This document shows positions 23,739 through 32,198 of a stretch of DNA of 64,000 nucleotides, piece by piece (the first letter of the stretch is position 1; each line of letters begins with the position of its first letter). Source of the stretch: Lentzea californiensis. GTDB lineage: Bacteria; Actinomycetota; Actinomycetes; Mycobacteriales; Pseudonocardiaceae. The translations under genes were made by a program, and so were the position numbers. The notes below the pieces were generated by a model. It was not told where the DNA came from, searched no databases, and was given only the letters and a program-made list of their open reading frames with translations. The DNA is taken from positions 23,488-87,487 of the forward strand of contig NZ_JANBBE010000021.1 in the NCBI RefSeq assembly GCF_024648825.1. Direction: 5' to 3'.

Positions 23739-25496
23739 TTACTCGCGCTCCCCTGCCGTCGCCCTGCGCCGCCGCGCCAGCACCACGAACGCCGCCACCA
23801 GCGCCGCGACCACCCCGCCGGCCACGGCGAACCCGGTCCAGCCCGAGCTCGCGGCCTGCGCGGTGCGCTGCGCGGGCTCGGCGCCGTAGTAACCCCACAT
23901 GCCGTTCTGCGCCATGATCACGCCACCCTGCGCGGGCTGCGTGGTGAACCGCGCGAAGTGGTCGGACCGGTAGCCCTCCAGCGCGTTCTCGTAGGCCAGC
24001 ACCACGGCGGGCACCTGGTCGTAGAAGCGGGCCTGCATCTGCTTCACGATCTCGACGCGCCTGGCCTCGTCGAACTCCGAGAGCTGCTGGGCGTAGAGCC
24101 GGTCGTAGGTCTCGTCGCAGAAGTAGGTGTCGGTGGTACCGCCCTTGCCGTCGGCGCCCGGCCGTTGCGCGCAGGTGTGCAGGCTCAGCACGAAGTCCGG
24201 GTCGATGTTCGTCGACCAGCCCGAGAACGCCAGGTCGTAGGTGGCGGCGGTGGTGGACTCGTTGAGCTGGTTGTCCGACACCAGCCGCACGTCGAGCGGG
24301 ACGCCGATGTCGCTCATCGACCGCTTGAGGTACTCGCTGGCCTGCTCGTCGTAGGCCCGTCCCGCGCGGCCGATCAGCCGCAACGGGAAACGGGTGCCGT
24401 CGGCCTTGCGCGGATACCCGGCGGCGTCGAGCGCCGCGCCGGCCGCGGCCGGGTCGAACGTGCGCGCCTCTGCCGCGGAGGGCTGCCAGTGGTACTTGCC
24501 GAACACCGGCGGCACGAGGCCGGCGCCCTTCTCCGCGTAGCCGAGGTTCACCCGCGCCACCAGGGCGTCGAGGTCGATGGCCTGCGCGAGGGCACGGCGC
24601 ACCCGCACGTCGCGCAGCACCGGGCTGCCGTCGCCGATCAGCTCACCGGTGCGGGTCTGCGCGCCGGGGTTGATCATCAGCTCGGTGAAGCGGCGGCCCA
24701 TCGCCTTGTTGCGGGTGACACCGGCCTTGCCCTGCAGCGAGTCGAACTGCGCCGGGGCCATCCGGTTGACCAGGTCGATCTCGCCCTTGGCCAGCGCCTG
24801 CACCGCGGCATCGGAGTTCTGGAAGTACACGAAGTGCAGCTCGTCGTACTTCGGCGCGCCGCGCCAGTAGGTCCTGTTGGCCTGGAGCTTGATGAACTGC
24901 CCCGGCACGTGCTCGGACAGCACGAACGGCCCGGAACCCACGACCGGCATCTGGTCGTTGGCGTAGTCCTTGATGCTGCCGACCTTCGACCACACGTGCT
25001 CGGGCACGATCGGCACGTCCAGCGCCAGCATCGTCACCTGAGGCGTCTTGGTCCTGATGACCACCGTCCGGTCGTCCGGTGCGGTGACCTCGGCGAAGTT
25101 GGTGACGAAGCTGCCGTTCGCGGTCCTGGCCACCTCGTCGGTCAGCATCAGGTTGTAGGTGAAGGCGACGTCGCGGGCCGTGATCGGCACACCGTCGGAC
25201 CACTTCTTGCCCTCGGGGACCGTGAACGTCCACGTCAGCCTGTCGGGTGAGGGTTGCCACCTGTTCGCCAGGCCCTCGGTCACCGACTGGTCCTGCGCGG
25301 TGTACGCGGTCAGGTAGTCGTACATCAACCGGCCGATCTCGGTGCTCGACTGGAACACCGCGAGGAACGGGTTCATCGAGTCGATCTGCTGCACGATCGC
25401 GACCTTCAGGACCACCGGCTGCTGCGCCGATGCCGGAGGCGCCGAAAGCCCCAAAGTCGTTGCTATGGCAAGCAACGCGCACAACTTCACCCGCAC
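23739..25496 (-). CDS. Peptide ABC transporter substrate-binding protein
   Basis: The 585-residue SBP of the DppA/OppA (family 5) type captures peptides outside the cell. From GTG 25496 (AGAGGGG upstream) the signal peptide is VRVKLCALLAIATTLGLSA-PPASA with no lipobox Cys. Instead a C-terminal transmembrane helix (GFAVAGGVVAALVAAFVVL) followed by RRRR anchors the protein, unlike the usual lipoprotein. Family motifs include the LTWTFTVPEGKKWSDG strand and GSGPFVLSEHVPGQFI. First gene of the importer operon, divergent from the M55 aminopeptidase with only 44 bases between them, so both directions are probably coregulated. Confidence 0.88.
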   Translation of the reverse strand: MRVKLCALLAIATTLGLSAPPASAQQPVVLKVAIVQQIDSMNPFLAVFQSSTEIGRLMYDYLTAYTAQDQSVTEGLANRWQPSPDRLTWTFTVPEGKKWSDGVPITARDVAFTYNLMLTDEVARTANGSFVTNFAEVTAPDDRTVVIRTKTPQVTMLALDVPIVPEHVWSKVGSIKDYANDQMPVVGSGPFVLSEHVPGQFIKLQANRTYWRGAPKYDELHFVYFQNSDAAVQALAKGEIDLVNRMAPAQFDSLQGKAGVTRNKAMGRRFTELMINPGAQTRTGELIGDGSPVLRDVRVRRALAQAIDLDALVARVNLGYAEKGAGLVPPVFGKYHWQPSAAEARTFDPAAAGAALDAAGYPRKADGTRFPLRLIGRAGRAYDEQASEYLKRSMSDIGVPLDVRLVSDNQLNESTTAATYDLAFSGWSTNIDPDFVLSLHTCAQRPGADGKGGTTDTYFCDETYDRLYAQQLSEFDEARRVEIVKQMQARFYDQVPAVVLAYENALEGYRSDHFARFTTQPAQGGVIMAQNGMWGYYGAEPAQRTAQAASSGWTGFAVAGGVVAALVAAFVVLARRRRATAGERE

Positions 25497-25540
25497 GAAA
25501 ACCCCTCTTCCCCAGCAGCCCACCGCTAACTTACCGAGAT

Positions 25541-26368
25541 GTGCGGATCATGATCTCGGCGGACATGGAAGGCGCCACCGGAGTCACCTGGACCGGGGAC
25601 GTCGTCCCCGGCACCGAGCAGTGGCAACGGTTCCGGCGCATGTTCACGGCGGACGTCAACGCCTGCGTCACCGGCCTCGTCGCGGGCGGAGCGGAGCAGG
25701 TGGTCGTCAACGAGGCCCATTCCTCGCAACGCAACCTCCTGCTCGAAGACCTCCACGCGTCGGCGCGCCTGCTCACCGGCCGGCACAAGCCGCTGTCGAT
25801 GATGCAAGGTATCGACTCCGATGTGGACGGAGTGGTGTTTCTCGGCTACCACACCGCCGCGGGCACCCGAGGCGTCCTCGCACACACCTACCTGGAGAAC
25901 TCCATCACCGGCGTGTGGCTCGACGGCGTGCTCGCCTCCGAAGGCCGACTCAACGCCGCCCTGGCCGCCGAGTACGGCGTTCCCGTGCTGCTCGTGACCG
26001 GTGACGACCTCACGTGCTCCGACGCCGCGTCCTACGCGGGTTCGGCGTGGACCGTGGCCGTCAAGGAGTGCGTGTCGCGGTACGCGGCCGTGTGCCTGCC
26101 ACCCGCCGTCACTTCTTCACACATCACAGAAGCGGCCACCGCCGCGATGGCCTCGGCAGGGCGTTGCGCCGGGGTCGTGGCGCCGCACCGGATAGAGGTC
26201 GAGTTCGACGCCTCGCACCTGGCCGACGCCGCCGCGATCGTGCCGACCGTGGACCTGATCGGGGTGCGCCGCGTCGGGTTCGACGCCGCGTCGATGACGG
26301 AGGCGATGAAGGCGTTCAAGGTCGTCACGCACATCGCGGCCGCCGCCATCGAGGACGTCTACGGGTGA
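25541..26368 (+). CDS. M55 family D-aminopeptidase (DppA-like)
   Basis: This 275-residue zinc peptidase of family M55 resembles Bacillus DppA, which removes N-terminal D-amino acids from peptides such as D-Ala-D-Ala and forms a decamer. The N-terminus ISADMEGATGV has the Asp and Glu metal ligands. VNEAHSSQRNLL carries the conserved His pair region, FLGYHTAAGTRGVLAHT the next ligands, and YLENSITGVWLDG a typical core. GTG 25541 is assumed; ATG 25550 would start within the conserved strand. In Bacillus dppA is in the same operon as a dipeptide ABC importer. Here it is divergent from one, and an M20 peptidase follows, so the cluster looks dedicated to uptake and cleavage of D-residue-containing peptides. 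Confidence 0.88.
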   Translation: MRIMISADMEGATGVTWTGDVVPGTEQWQRFRRMFTADVNACVTGLVAGGAEQVVVNEAHSSQRNLLLEDLHASARLLTGRHKPLSMMQGIDSDVDGVVFLGYHTAAGTRGVLAHTYLENSITGVWLDGVLASEGRLNAALAAEYGVPVLLVTGDDLTCSDAASYAGSAWTVAVKECVSRYAAVCLPPAVTSSHITEAATAAMASAGRCAGVVAPHRIEVEFDASHLADAAAIVPTVDLIGVRRVGFDAASMTEAMKAFKVVTHIAAAAIEDVYG

Positions 26369-26447
26369 CCGGTCACACCGGTGTGCTCCACCGATCGGCA
26401 CAGGGCCGTCACAATTCCACACCAGGACGCCGGATACGGTGGCATTC

Positions 26448-27734
26448 ATGCCGCTGGACGTCGCGCAGGTGTGCGCGCAGCTCATCCGCTTCGACACGAC
26501 CAACCGCGGGGGCGGCGACTCCGCCGGCGAGCGGGAGGCCGCCGAGCACGTCGCTGCCCTGCTGCAGGACAACGGGGTGCAGCCGATGCTGCTCGAACCG
26601 GCCCCGAGGCGCACCAACGTCCTCGCACGCATACCGGGCACCGACCCGTCGCTGCCCGCCGTGCTGGTCCAGTGCCACCTCGACGTCGTGCCCGCGGACC
26701 CGGCCGAATGGAGCTTCGACCCGTTCGCCGGGGAGATCCGCGACGGTTTCGTGCACGGGCGGGGCGCGGTCGACATGAAGGACATGGCCGCGATGACGCT
26801 GGCCGTGATCAACCGCTGGCACACCGAGGGCCGCCGTCCACGCCGTGACGTCGTGCTGGCGTTCGTGGCCGACGAGGAGGACCAGGGCGCCTACGGGGCG
26901 CATTGGCTCGTGGAGCACCACGCCGCCTACTTCGCAGGCGTGCAGGCGGCGATCAGCGAGTCCGGGGCGTTCTCCTACGACGTCGACGGTGTGCGGCTCT
27001 ACCCGATCGGCACGGCCGAGCGCGGCACGTCGCACATGAAGCTCACCGCCACCGGCCGCGCCGGGCACGGGTCACGGCGCAACGACCAGAACGCGGTGAC
27101 GGCGCTGGCCACCACCCTGGCGCGGATCGCGGCGCATGAGCACCCCGTGCGGCTCACCCCGACCGTCGAGGCGTTCCTCGTCGGCGCCGGCAAGGCACTG
27201 GGCGTGGAGGTCGACCTCGACGACGTCGGCGGCACGCTGGCCCGGCTCGGTCCCGCCGCGAAACTCGCCGAGAACACCGTGCGCTGCTCGACCACGCCGA
27301 CCATGCTGCAGGCCGGGTACAAGGTCAACGTCATCCCCGGCACCGCCACCGCCCAGCTCGACGTCCGCACCCTGCCCGGCACCGTCGACGAGCTCGTCGC
27401 CACCATCGACTCGCTGCTGCCGCCCGGCGTGACCCGGGAGTTCCTCGAGCACCAGCCGCCCGTCGAGGCCCCCATCGACACACCGTGGTTCACCGCGATG
27501 GCCGACGCCCTGCGCGACGAGGACCCGGCTGCGGCCGTCGTGCCCTATTGCCTGGGCGGCGGCACCGACGCCAAGGCGTTCAGCCGGCTGGGCATCCACA
27601 ACTACGGCTTCTCGCCGTTGCGGCTGCCCGCGGACTTCGACTACCGGGCCATGGCGCACGGCGTGGACGAACGCGTCCCCGTCGAGGGCCTGGAGTTCGG
27701 TGTGCGCGTCCTAGACCGCTTCCTGTCGCGCTGA
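26448..27734 (+). CDS. M20/M25/M40 family metallopeptidase
   Basis: The 428-residue di-zinc peptidase/deacylase is of the ArgE/DapE/carboxypeptidase G2 family. Metal-site motifs are present: VLVQCHLDVVPAD, HGRGAVDMKDMA (bridging Asp) and FVADEEDQGAYGA (catalytic Glu-Glu); the dimerisation domain (about 185-300) contains GHGSRRND. A late metal His is expected in the GGTDAKAFSRLGI-NYGFSP region. ATG 26448 is used; an in-frame GTG at 26439 is possible. It follows the M55 gene on the same strand and probably completes hydrolysis of imported dipeptides. It overlaps the convergent PNPOx gene by 24 bases. Confidence 0.88.
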   Translation: MPLDVAQVCAQLIRFDTTNRGGGDSAGEREAAEHVAALLQDNGVQPMLLEPAPRRTNVLARIPGTDPSLPAVLVQCHLDVVPADPAEWSFDPFAGEIRDGFVHGRGAVDMKDMAAMTLAVINRWHTEGRRPRRDVVLAFVADEEDQGAYGAHWLVEHHAAYFAGVQAAISESGAFSYDVDGVRLYPIGTAERGTSHMKLTATGRAGHGSRRNDQNAVTALATTLARIAAHEHPVRLTPTVEAFLVGAGKALGVEVDLDDVGGTLARLGPAAKLAENTVRCSTTPTMLQAGYKVNVIPGTATAQLDVRTLPGTVDELVATIDSLLPPGVTREFLEHQPPVEAPIDTPWFTAMADALRDEDPAAAVVPYCLGGGTDAKAFSRLGIHNYGFSPLRLPADFDYRAMAHGVDERVPVEGLEFGVRVLDRFLSR

Positions 27735-28220
27735 CCGCCGCTCGACGAGCTCCTGCACCGCGCTGGGCAGCGTCGTCTCGAAGTCGATCAGCTTCGCCCA
27801 CGTCGGCGTCACCACGATCCGCACCATGCCGTCGTAGAGCGACCGCACCTCGCGCTCCCACTCCACCCGCTGCTCCGCGCTCATCCCGTAGCTGCCGTTC
27901 ATCTGCAGGTACTCCTGCGGGATGCCGTCGACCTCGTCCAGCTCCACCGTGCCGCGGATCAGCAGGACCTTCGGCGGGTGCACCTCGGTGTCGATCGTCA
28001 GCGCCACCACCGGGTTCGCCCGCAGCGCGTGCAGCTTCGGCGCGTTCGTCGAGGTGCACAGCACGACCTGCTCACCGTTCCACGTGTGCGCGATCGGCAC
28101 CGCGCGCGGCGTGCCGTCCTTCGCCACGTACGCCATCCTGAGCATGTCGCGGTGCAGCAGCTCCTTGCTGTACGGACGGTTGAGGACCTCGGTGATCTCG
28201 CTCTGCGTCATCGTCGTCAT
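27711..28220 (-). CDS. Pyridoxamine 5'-phosphate oxidase-fold (flavin/F420) protein
   Basis: The 169-residue split-barrel protein has the FDOR/PNPOx pattern: N-terminal helix LNRPYSKELLHRDML, strand MAYVAKDGTPRAVPIAHTW, then VLCTSTNAPKLHALRANPVVALTIDT. In this superfamily the K-x-x-x-L-R-A-N-P segment binds the phosphate of FMN or F420, so it is likely an actinobacterial F420- or flavin-binding reductase or a cofactor carrier. ATG 28220 gives the normal length. A second PNPOx-fold gene of a different subgroup lies just upstream in the same direction. Confidence 0.8.
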   Translation of the reverse strand: MTTMTQSEITEVLNRPYSKELLHRDMLRMAYVAKDGTPRAVPIAHTWNGEQVVLCTSTNAPKLHALRANPVVALTIDTEVHPPKVLLIRGTVELDEVDGIPQEYLQMNGSYGMSAEQRVEWEREVRSLYDGMVRIVVTPTWAKLIDFETTLPSAVQELVERRSARQEAV

Positions 28221-28273
28221 GGCCGGGGGACGAAGCCGTGACAACGTTCTCGACATCCCCGCCGAAGATTCTT

Positions 28274-28849
28274 CTAGCGGGGTGGCAGCGGCAGCTCCAT
28301 GGCGGGCAGGCCGTCGATGCTCGCGTTGTTGTAGGGCTTCTTGTTCGTGTACTCGCGGAACTCCTCGTCGCTCTTGCGGCCGAAGTAGTCCGCGTGCAGC
28401 TCCCGTTCCGAGCGGTAGTCCATGAACGGCACCGCGAACCCGCACGTGTCGCTGATCAGCTCCGCCGTCACCACGATGACCGCACGCAACGCCGGCCCGT
28501 CCGCCTCCCCGAACCCCGCCACCAGCTCGGCGAAGCGCGGATCGTCGCGGAACACCGGCTCACCGCGGCCGTGCACGCGCACGATGTTCGGCGGCCCTTC
28601 GAACGCGCACCACATCAACGTGACGCGACCGTTCTCCCGCAGGTGCGCGATCGTCTCGGCGTGGCTGCCACCGAAGTCCAGGTAGGCCAGCGTGCGGTCG
28701 TCGAGGATCCGCAGCGTGCCCTGCCGGCCCTTGGGCGAGAGGTTGACGTGCCCGTCACCCGCCAGCGGGGCGGTGGCCACGAAGAACACCTTCTGGTTCT
28801 CGATGAACTCCTGCAGCCGCGGCTCGATCCGCTCGTATTCCTTACCCAT
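28274..28849 (-). CDS. Pyridoxamine 5'-phosphate oxidase family protein
   Basis: This 191-residue split-barrel flavoprotein-like protein matches the family with ENQKVFFVATAPLAGDGHVN and LSPKGRQGTLRILDDRTLAYL. It also has the HLRENGRVTLMWCAFEGPPNI strand and a C-terminal DYRSERELHADYFGRKSDEE extension common in actinomycete members annotated as PNPOx-like. Its ATG overlaps the 3' end of the WYL regulator gene by eight bases, suggesting one transcript regulator-PNPOx-PNPOx. The electron partner and substrate are not evident. Confidence 0.8.
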   Translation of the reverse strand: MGKEYERIEPRLQEFIENQKVFFVATAPLAGDGHVNLSPKGRQGTLRILDDRTLAYLDFGGSHAETIAHLRENGRVTLMWCAFEGPPNIVRVHGRGEPVFRDDPRFAELVAGFGEADGPALRAVIVVTAELISDTCGFAVPFMDYRSERELHADYFGRKSDEEFREYTNKKPYNNASIDGLPAMELPLPPR

Positions 28850-29768
28850 GCTCAGCAGTATTGATCGCTTCGCGGAACCTGTCAGCCACCTTTCCCAGGT
28901 GCTGAACCAGCTCCGGCGGCCCGTCGACGGAGAACCCGCACCCCAGCATGCCCAGATACACGGCCAGCATCTCCACCGTGTCCGCGCCCGCCGTCAACCG
29001 GCACGACGACTCACCCGTCGCCTCCACCAGCGCCGCCGGGACCTTCGCCGCCACCTCCGCGGCCGGCGCGTGCACCGTCACCGTCGCCCGGAACCGCCAC
29101 GCCGCCGTCGCCAGCCCCTTCGCCAGGTGGGCCTCCAGATCCGGCAGCTCACGCGGGGAGAACCGCGGGCCGGTCGGCACGCGCGGGCGCACGCGGTCGG
29201 CCCGGAACGTGCGCCAGTCCTGCCTGCCGAGGTCCCAGCCGACGAGGTACCAGCGGCCGCGCGCGTGCACGAGCCGGTACGGCTCCACCTCGCGCCGGTC
29301 CTGCTCACCGTCGAACTTCACGTAGTCGAACCGCAGGCGTTCGCGGGCCCGGCAGGCGTTGACGATCTGCACCGTCACCTCGGTGTCGAGCTCCTCGGCC
29401 GTGCCGACCGTGTACTCCTGCAACGCGCTCACGCGGTGCCGGAGCCTGCCCGGCAGGACCTGCTCCAGCTTGCGCAGCGCCCGGCCCGCCGTCTCGGAGT
29501 CCTGCGTGCTCAGGCTCAGCGCGACCGCCACCGCCTCGTCGTCGTCGAGCAGCAACGGTGGCAGCTTCGCCCCAGCGCCCAGCCGGTACCCGCCCGCCGC
29601 ACCCGGCGTCGCGTGCACCGGATAGCCCAGGTTGCGCAGCCGGTCCACGTCCTTGCGGATGGTCCGCGTCGTCACGCCGAGCCGTTCGGCCAGGTCCGGG
29701 CCTGTCCAGTCGCGTGAGGCCTGCAGCAACGACAGCAGCCTCAGCAGCCGTGCCGATGTCTCCAACAT
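28842..29768 (-). CDS. WYL-domain transcriptional regulator (paralogue)
   Basis: The 308-residue regulator is a paralogue of the one at 2316-3260, both beginning MLETSARLLRLLxLLQ and sharing the HTH (GVTTRTIRKDVDRLRNLGY here), GGYRLGAGAKLPPLLLDDDEA and RWYLVGWDLGRQDWRTFRADR. The HTH spans about 5-58 and the WYL domain about 135-225. ATG 29768 matches the paralogue; ATG 29777 is an alternative. It is divergent from an intact epoxide hydrolase gene with a 19-bp palindrome between them, its probable operator. The ligand may be an epoxide or diol metabolite, by inference. Confidence 0.87.
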   Translation of the reverse strand: MLETSARLLRLLSLLQASRDWTGPDLAERLGVTTRTIRKDVDRLRNLGYPVHATPGAAGGYRLGAGAKLPPLLLDDDEAVAVALSLSTQDSETAGRALRKLEQVLPGRLRHRVSALQEYTVGTAEELDTEVTVQIVNACRARERLRFDYVKFDGEQDRREVEPYRLVHARGRWYLVGWDLGRQDWRTFRADRVRPRVPTGPRFSPRELPDLEAHLAKGLATAAWRFRATVTVHAPAAEVAAKVPAALVEATGESSCRLTAGADTVEMLAVYLGMLGCGFSVDGPPELVQHLGKVADRFREAINTAEHG

Positions 29769-29790
29769 GAGCACCATCCTGCCGCACAAC

Positions 29791-29809
29791 GCGGAACGAA
29801 CCGTTCCGC
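29791..29809. promoter_or_regulatory. Perfect palindromic operator between WYL regulator and epoxide hydrolase
   Basis: GCGGAACGAACCGTTCCGC has perfect 8-base arms around a three-base centre, placed midway in the 63-bp divergent gap (29769-29831). It is a strong candidate for the binding site of the adjacent WYL regulator. The damaged paralogous locus at 2272-2286 has a different, weaker repeat. Confidence 0.65.
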
Positions 29810-29831
29810 AATCACTTCTACCGTGATGGTC

Positions 29832-30920
29832 ATGAACTCCTTCCGCGTCGACGTCCCCGAAGCCGACCTCGCCGACCTGCGCCACCGCCTCACGACGGCA
29901 CGCTGGCCGGCCCAGGCAGGCACCGACGGGTGGACCAGGGGCGTGCCGGTGGCTGAGCTGCGCTCCCTGGCGGAGTACTGGGCAGACGGCTTCGACTGGC
30001 GCGCCGTCGAGGCCCGCCTCAACGCCTTCCCGCAGTTCATCGCCGAGATCGACGGCCAGCCGATCCACTTCGTGCACGTCCGCAGCGCCCGCGAGGACGC
30101 CCTGCCGCTGCTGCTGGTCCACGGCTGGCCCTCGACGTTCGCCGAGTACGCCGCCGTGATCGCCGACCTCGCGCGCGAGCACCACGTCGTCGTGCCGTCC
30201 ATCCCCGGCTTCGGGTTCTCCACCCCGGTCACCGGCACCTGGGAGGTCTCCCGCACCGCCGCCGCGTTCGTCACCCTGATGGACTCCCTGGGCTACCGCC
30301 GCTACGGCATCCAGGCGGGCGACGTCGGCGCGGGCATCGCCGGCGCCATGAGCCGCCTGAGCCCGGCCGTGACCGCGATGCACGTCAACGGGCCCAGCTC
30401 ACACCCGTTCGGCGGCCCGCTCCCGCTCGACGGCCTGAGCGGCACCGAGCTCACGCGCGCCCGGCGGTTCAACGACCTCGTCGCTACCGGCCTGGGCTAC
30501 CTGCAGCTCATGTCCACCAAGCCCTGGACGATCGGCTACTCCCTCACCGACTCACCGGTCGGCCTGCTGGCGTGGATCTTCGAGAAGTTCCACGCCTGGT
30601 CCACGACGGTCGACCGCGACGCCCTGCTCACCGCCGTGTCGATCCACTGGTTCACCGGCACCGGCGCCACCTCGGCCGAGTTCGTCTACGAGTCGATGAA
30701 CTCACCCGGCACCTGGGAGGCCGCGACCGCGCCCACCGGGTTCGCGACCTTCGCCGCCGACACCGGCATCCGCTCGCTGCTCGACCCCGACCACCAGGTC
30801 GAGCACTGGACCGAGTACGACCGCGGCGGCCACTTCCCGGCCAGCGAGGTGCCCGACCTCTACGTCGCCGACGTCCTCGAGTACTTCTCCGCCTTCCAGC
30901 CCGGCGAGATCCGAGGCTGA
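29832..30920 (+). CDS. Epoxide hydrolase (EHN family)
   Basis: This 362-residue alpha/beta hydrolase carries an N-terminal EHN domain (about 1-105, FRVDVPEADLADLRHRL to WRAVEARLNAFPQF). Active-site elements: oxyanion HGWP (LLLVHGWPSTFAEY), nucleophile Asp in IQAGDVGAGI, lid region with tyrosines, the acid in ATAPTGFATFAAD area, and the general-base His in DRGGHFPASEVPDL. It converts epoxides to diols. ATG 29832 gives the family N-terminus; GTG 29823 and ATG 29826 lie just upstream in frame, and the CTTCTACCGTG motif right before suggests a leaderless or near-leaderless transcript. Regulated by the divergent WYL protein. Confidence 0.9.
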   Translation: MNSFRVDVPEADLADLRHRLTTARWPAQAGTDGWTRGVPVAELRSLAEYWADGFDWRAVEARLNAFPQFIAEIDGQPIHFVHVRSAREDALPLLLVHGWPSTFAEYAAVIADLAREHHVVVPSIPGFGFSTPVTGTWEVSRTAAAFVTLMDSLGYRRYGIQAGDVGAGIAGAMSRLSPAVTAMHVNGPSSHPFGGPLPLDGLSGTELTRARRFNDLVATGLGYLQLMSTKPWTIGYSLTDSPVGLLAWIFEKFHAWSTTVDRDALLTAVSIHWFTGTGATSAEFVYESMNSPGTWEAATAPTGFATFAADTGIRSLLDPDHQVEHWTEYDRGGHFPASEVPDLYVADVLEYFSAFQPGEIRG

Positions 30921-30951
30921 CGACCAGCGGCGCGCGCGTCGCCCGCTGATC

Positions 30952-31000
30952 GTGGCCGGGTGCGGGGACGTTCCTGGGGTGCGTCCCCGCACCCGGCCAC
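30952..31000. terminator. Strong bidirectional terminator hairpin
   Basis: A perfect 19-bp stem is formed by 30952-30970 (beginning GTGGCCGGGTGCGG) and 30982-31000 (ending CACCCGGCCAC) with an 11-base loop. It lies between the converging epoxide hydrolase and DUF664 genes. It is GC-rich without a U-run, as usual for actinomycete intrinsic terminators. Confidence 0.8.
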
Positions 31001-31011
31001 CACCCTTGCGC

Positions 31012-31590
31012 TCATGCCCGGCCCGATGCCTTGCGCGCCTCCAGTTCCACCCGGTCCCAGTGCGCCTGCCAGTCCTGCTGCGGCAGATTCGAGTTGCCCG
31101 CCCGCAACCCGGCCACCCCGTCGAGGCCCTCGCGCAGGACGTCCGCGTGCCCGGCGTGCCGGTTCACCTCGGCGATCTCGTGCACCAGCAGCAGGTGCAG
31201 CGTCACGTACTTGCGCTCCTCCGGCCACCACGGCACCACACCGGGCGCGTCCAGCGGCAGCTCCTCGATGGTGGTGTCGGCGAACGCCGCCGCCCGCGCG
31301 AACAACCCCAGCACGTCCTCGCGCGACTCGTCCGCGGTGGCGAACATGTCCGAGTTCGGGTCGGCATCGACGTCGAAGGGCAGCTTCTCGGGGAACGGGC
31401 GGCCCAGGCAGTCGCCGAAGTAGCCCGCCTCGACCCCGGCCAGGTGCTTGGCCAGGCCCAGCAGGTTCGTGCCCGTCGGCGTCAGCGGGCGCCGCACGTC
31501 GTACTCCGACAGGCCCTCGAGCTTCCACAGGAACGCCTCGCGGGCGACCTTCAGGTAGCGGTGCAGGTCGGCTTTCGGGTCAGAGGACAT
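31012..31590 (-). CDS. DinB/DUF664 family protein (copy B)
   Basis: The 192-residue DinB-like four-helix protein opens LHRYLKVAREAFLWKLEGLSEYD and contains RRPLTPTGTNLLGLAKHLAG and HEIAEVNRHAGHADVLREGL, with the three expected metal histidines. A C-terminal extension (WQAHWDRVELEARK) is shared with the neighbouring pseudogene copy. It is a paralogue of copy A at 7.3 kb. Mycothiol-dependent chemistry is a family possibility, not shown here. ATG 31590 starts the full first helix. The gene lies downstream of its broken sister on the same strand. Confidence 0.8.
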   Translation of the reverse strand: MSSDPKADLHRYLKVAREAFLWKLEGLSEYDVRRPLTPTGTNLLGLAKHLAGVEAGYFGDCLGRPFPEKLPFDVDADPNSDMFATADESREDVLGLFARAAAFADTTIEELPLDAPGVVPWWPEERKYVTLHLLLVHEIAEVNRHAGHADVLREGLDGVAGLRAGNSNLPQQDWQAHWDRVELEARKASGRA

Positions 31591-31595
31591 GCCCG

Positions 31596-32185
31596 TCACC
31601 CTGGCAGAGCGGGATCGGAGGCGGTGGCGATTTCCTCGAGCCTGGCGTGGTGCCCGGCCCACCACCCGGCGTGCACCGAGGGCATGTTCGTGTTGCCGTC
31701 CTGCATGCCTGCCGCGCCGTCGACCAGCTCCCGCACCACGTCCGCGTGCCCGGCGTGGCGGTGCAGCTCGACGATCACGTCCAGCAGCACCTCCCGCAAC
31801 GTCACCGCGCGGCGGCTCTGCGACCACCACGGCACCACCCCCGGCGCGTCCACCGGCAACGCCGCGATCGTCTCGTCGGCGTAGGCGCGCACCCGCCCGT
31901 AGAAGGCGACGACCCACTCACGGGACTCGCCGGGCTCGGCGTACATGTCCGAGGCCGGTAATGCCTGCGCCGTCGACCACAGCGGCAGGTCGGGGAACGG
32001 CCGGCCGAACACGCGCCCGAATAGGTGAGCTCCACGCCGGCCGCGTGCTTCACCAGACCCAGCAGGTTCGTGCCCGTCGGCGTCAGCGGGCGCCGCACGT
32101 CGTACTCCTACAGGCCCTCGAGCTTCCACAGCAACGCCTCGCGCGCCTCGTTCAGATACCGGTGCAGCAGCGTCTTCTCGTCCAC
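31596..32185 (-). pseudogene. DUF664 family pseudogene (copy C)
   Basis: From GTG 32185 the frame reads LLHRYLNEAREALLWKLEGL and then hits TAG where copy B has a Ser codon (CTCCTAC here versus CTCCGAC there on the plus strand, about 32108). After the stop it continues RRPLTPTGTNLLGLVKHAAGVELTY, then a one-base deletion (TATTCGGG instead of TATTTCGGG, about 32019-32026) shifts the frame. The remainder (FGRPFPDLPLW to the C-terminus) continues in another frame to 31596. Two independent lesions make this a pseudogene, unless both are sequencing errors. Sequence outside them stays close to copy B, so decay is recent. Confidence 0.8.
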
Positions 32186-32198
32186 ACCCGCAAGCGTC

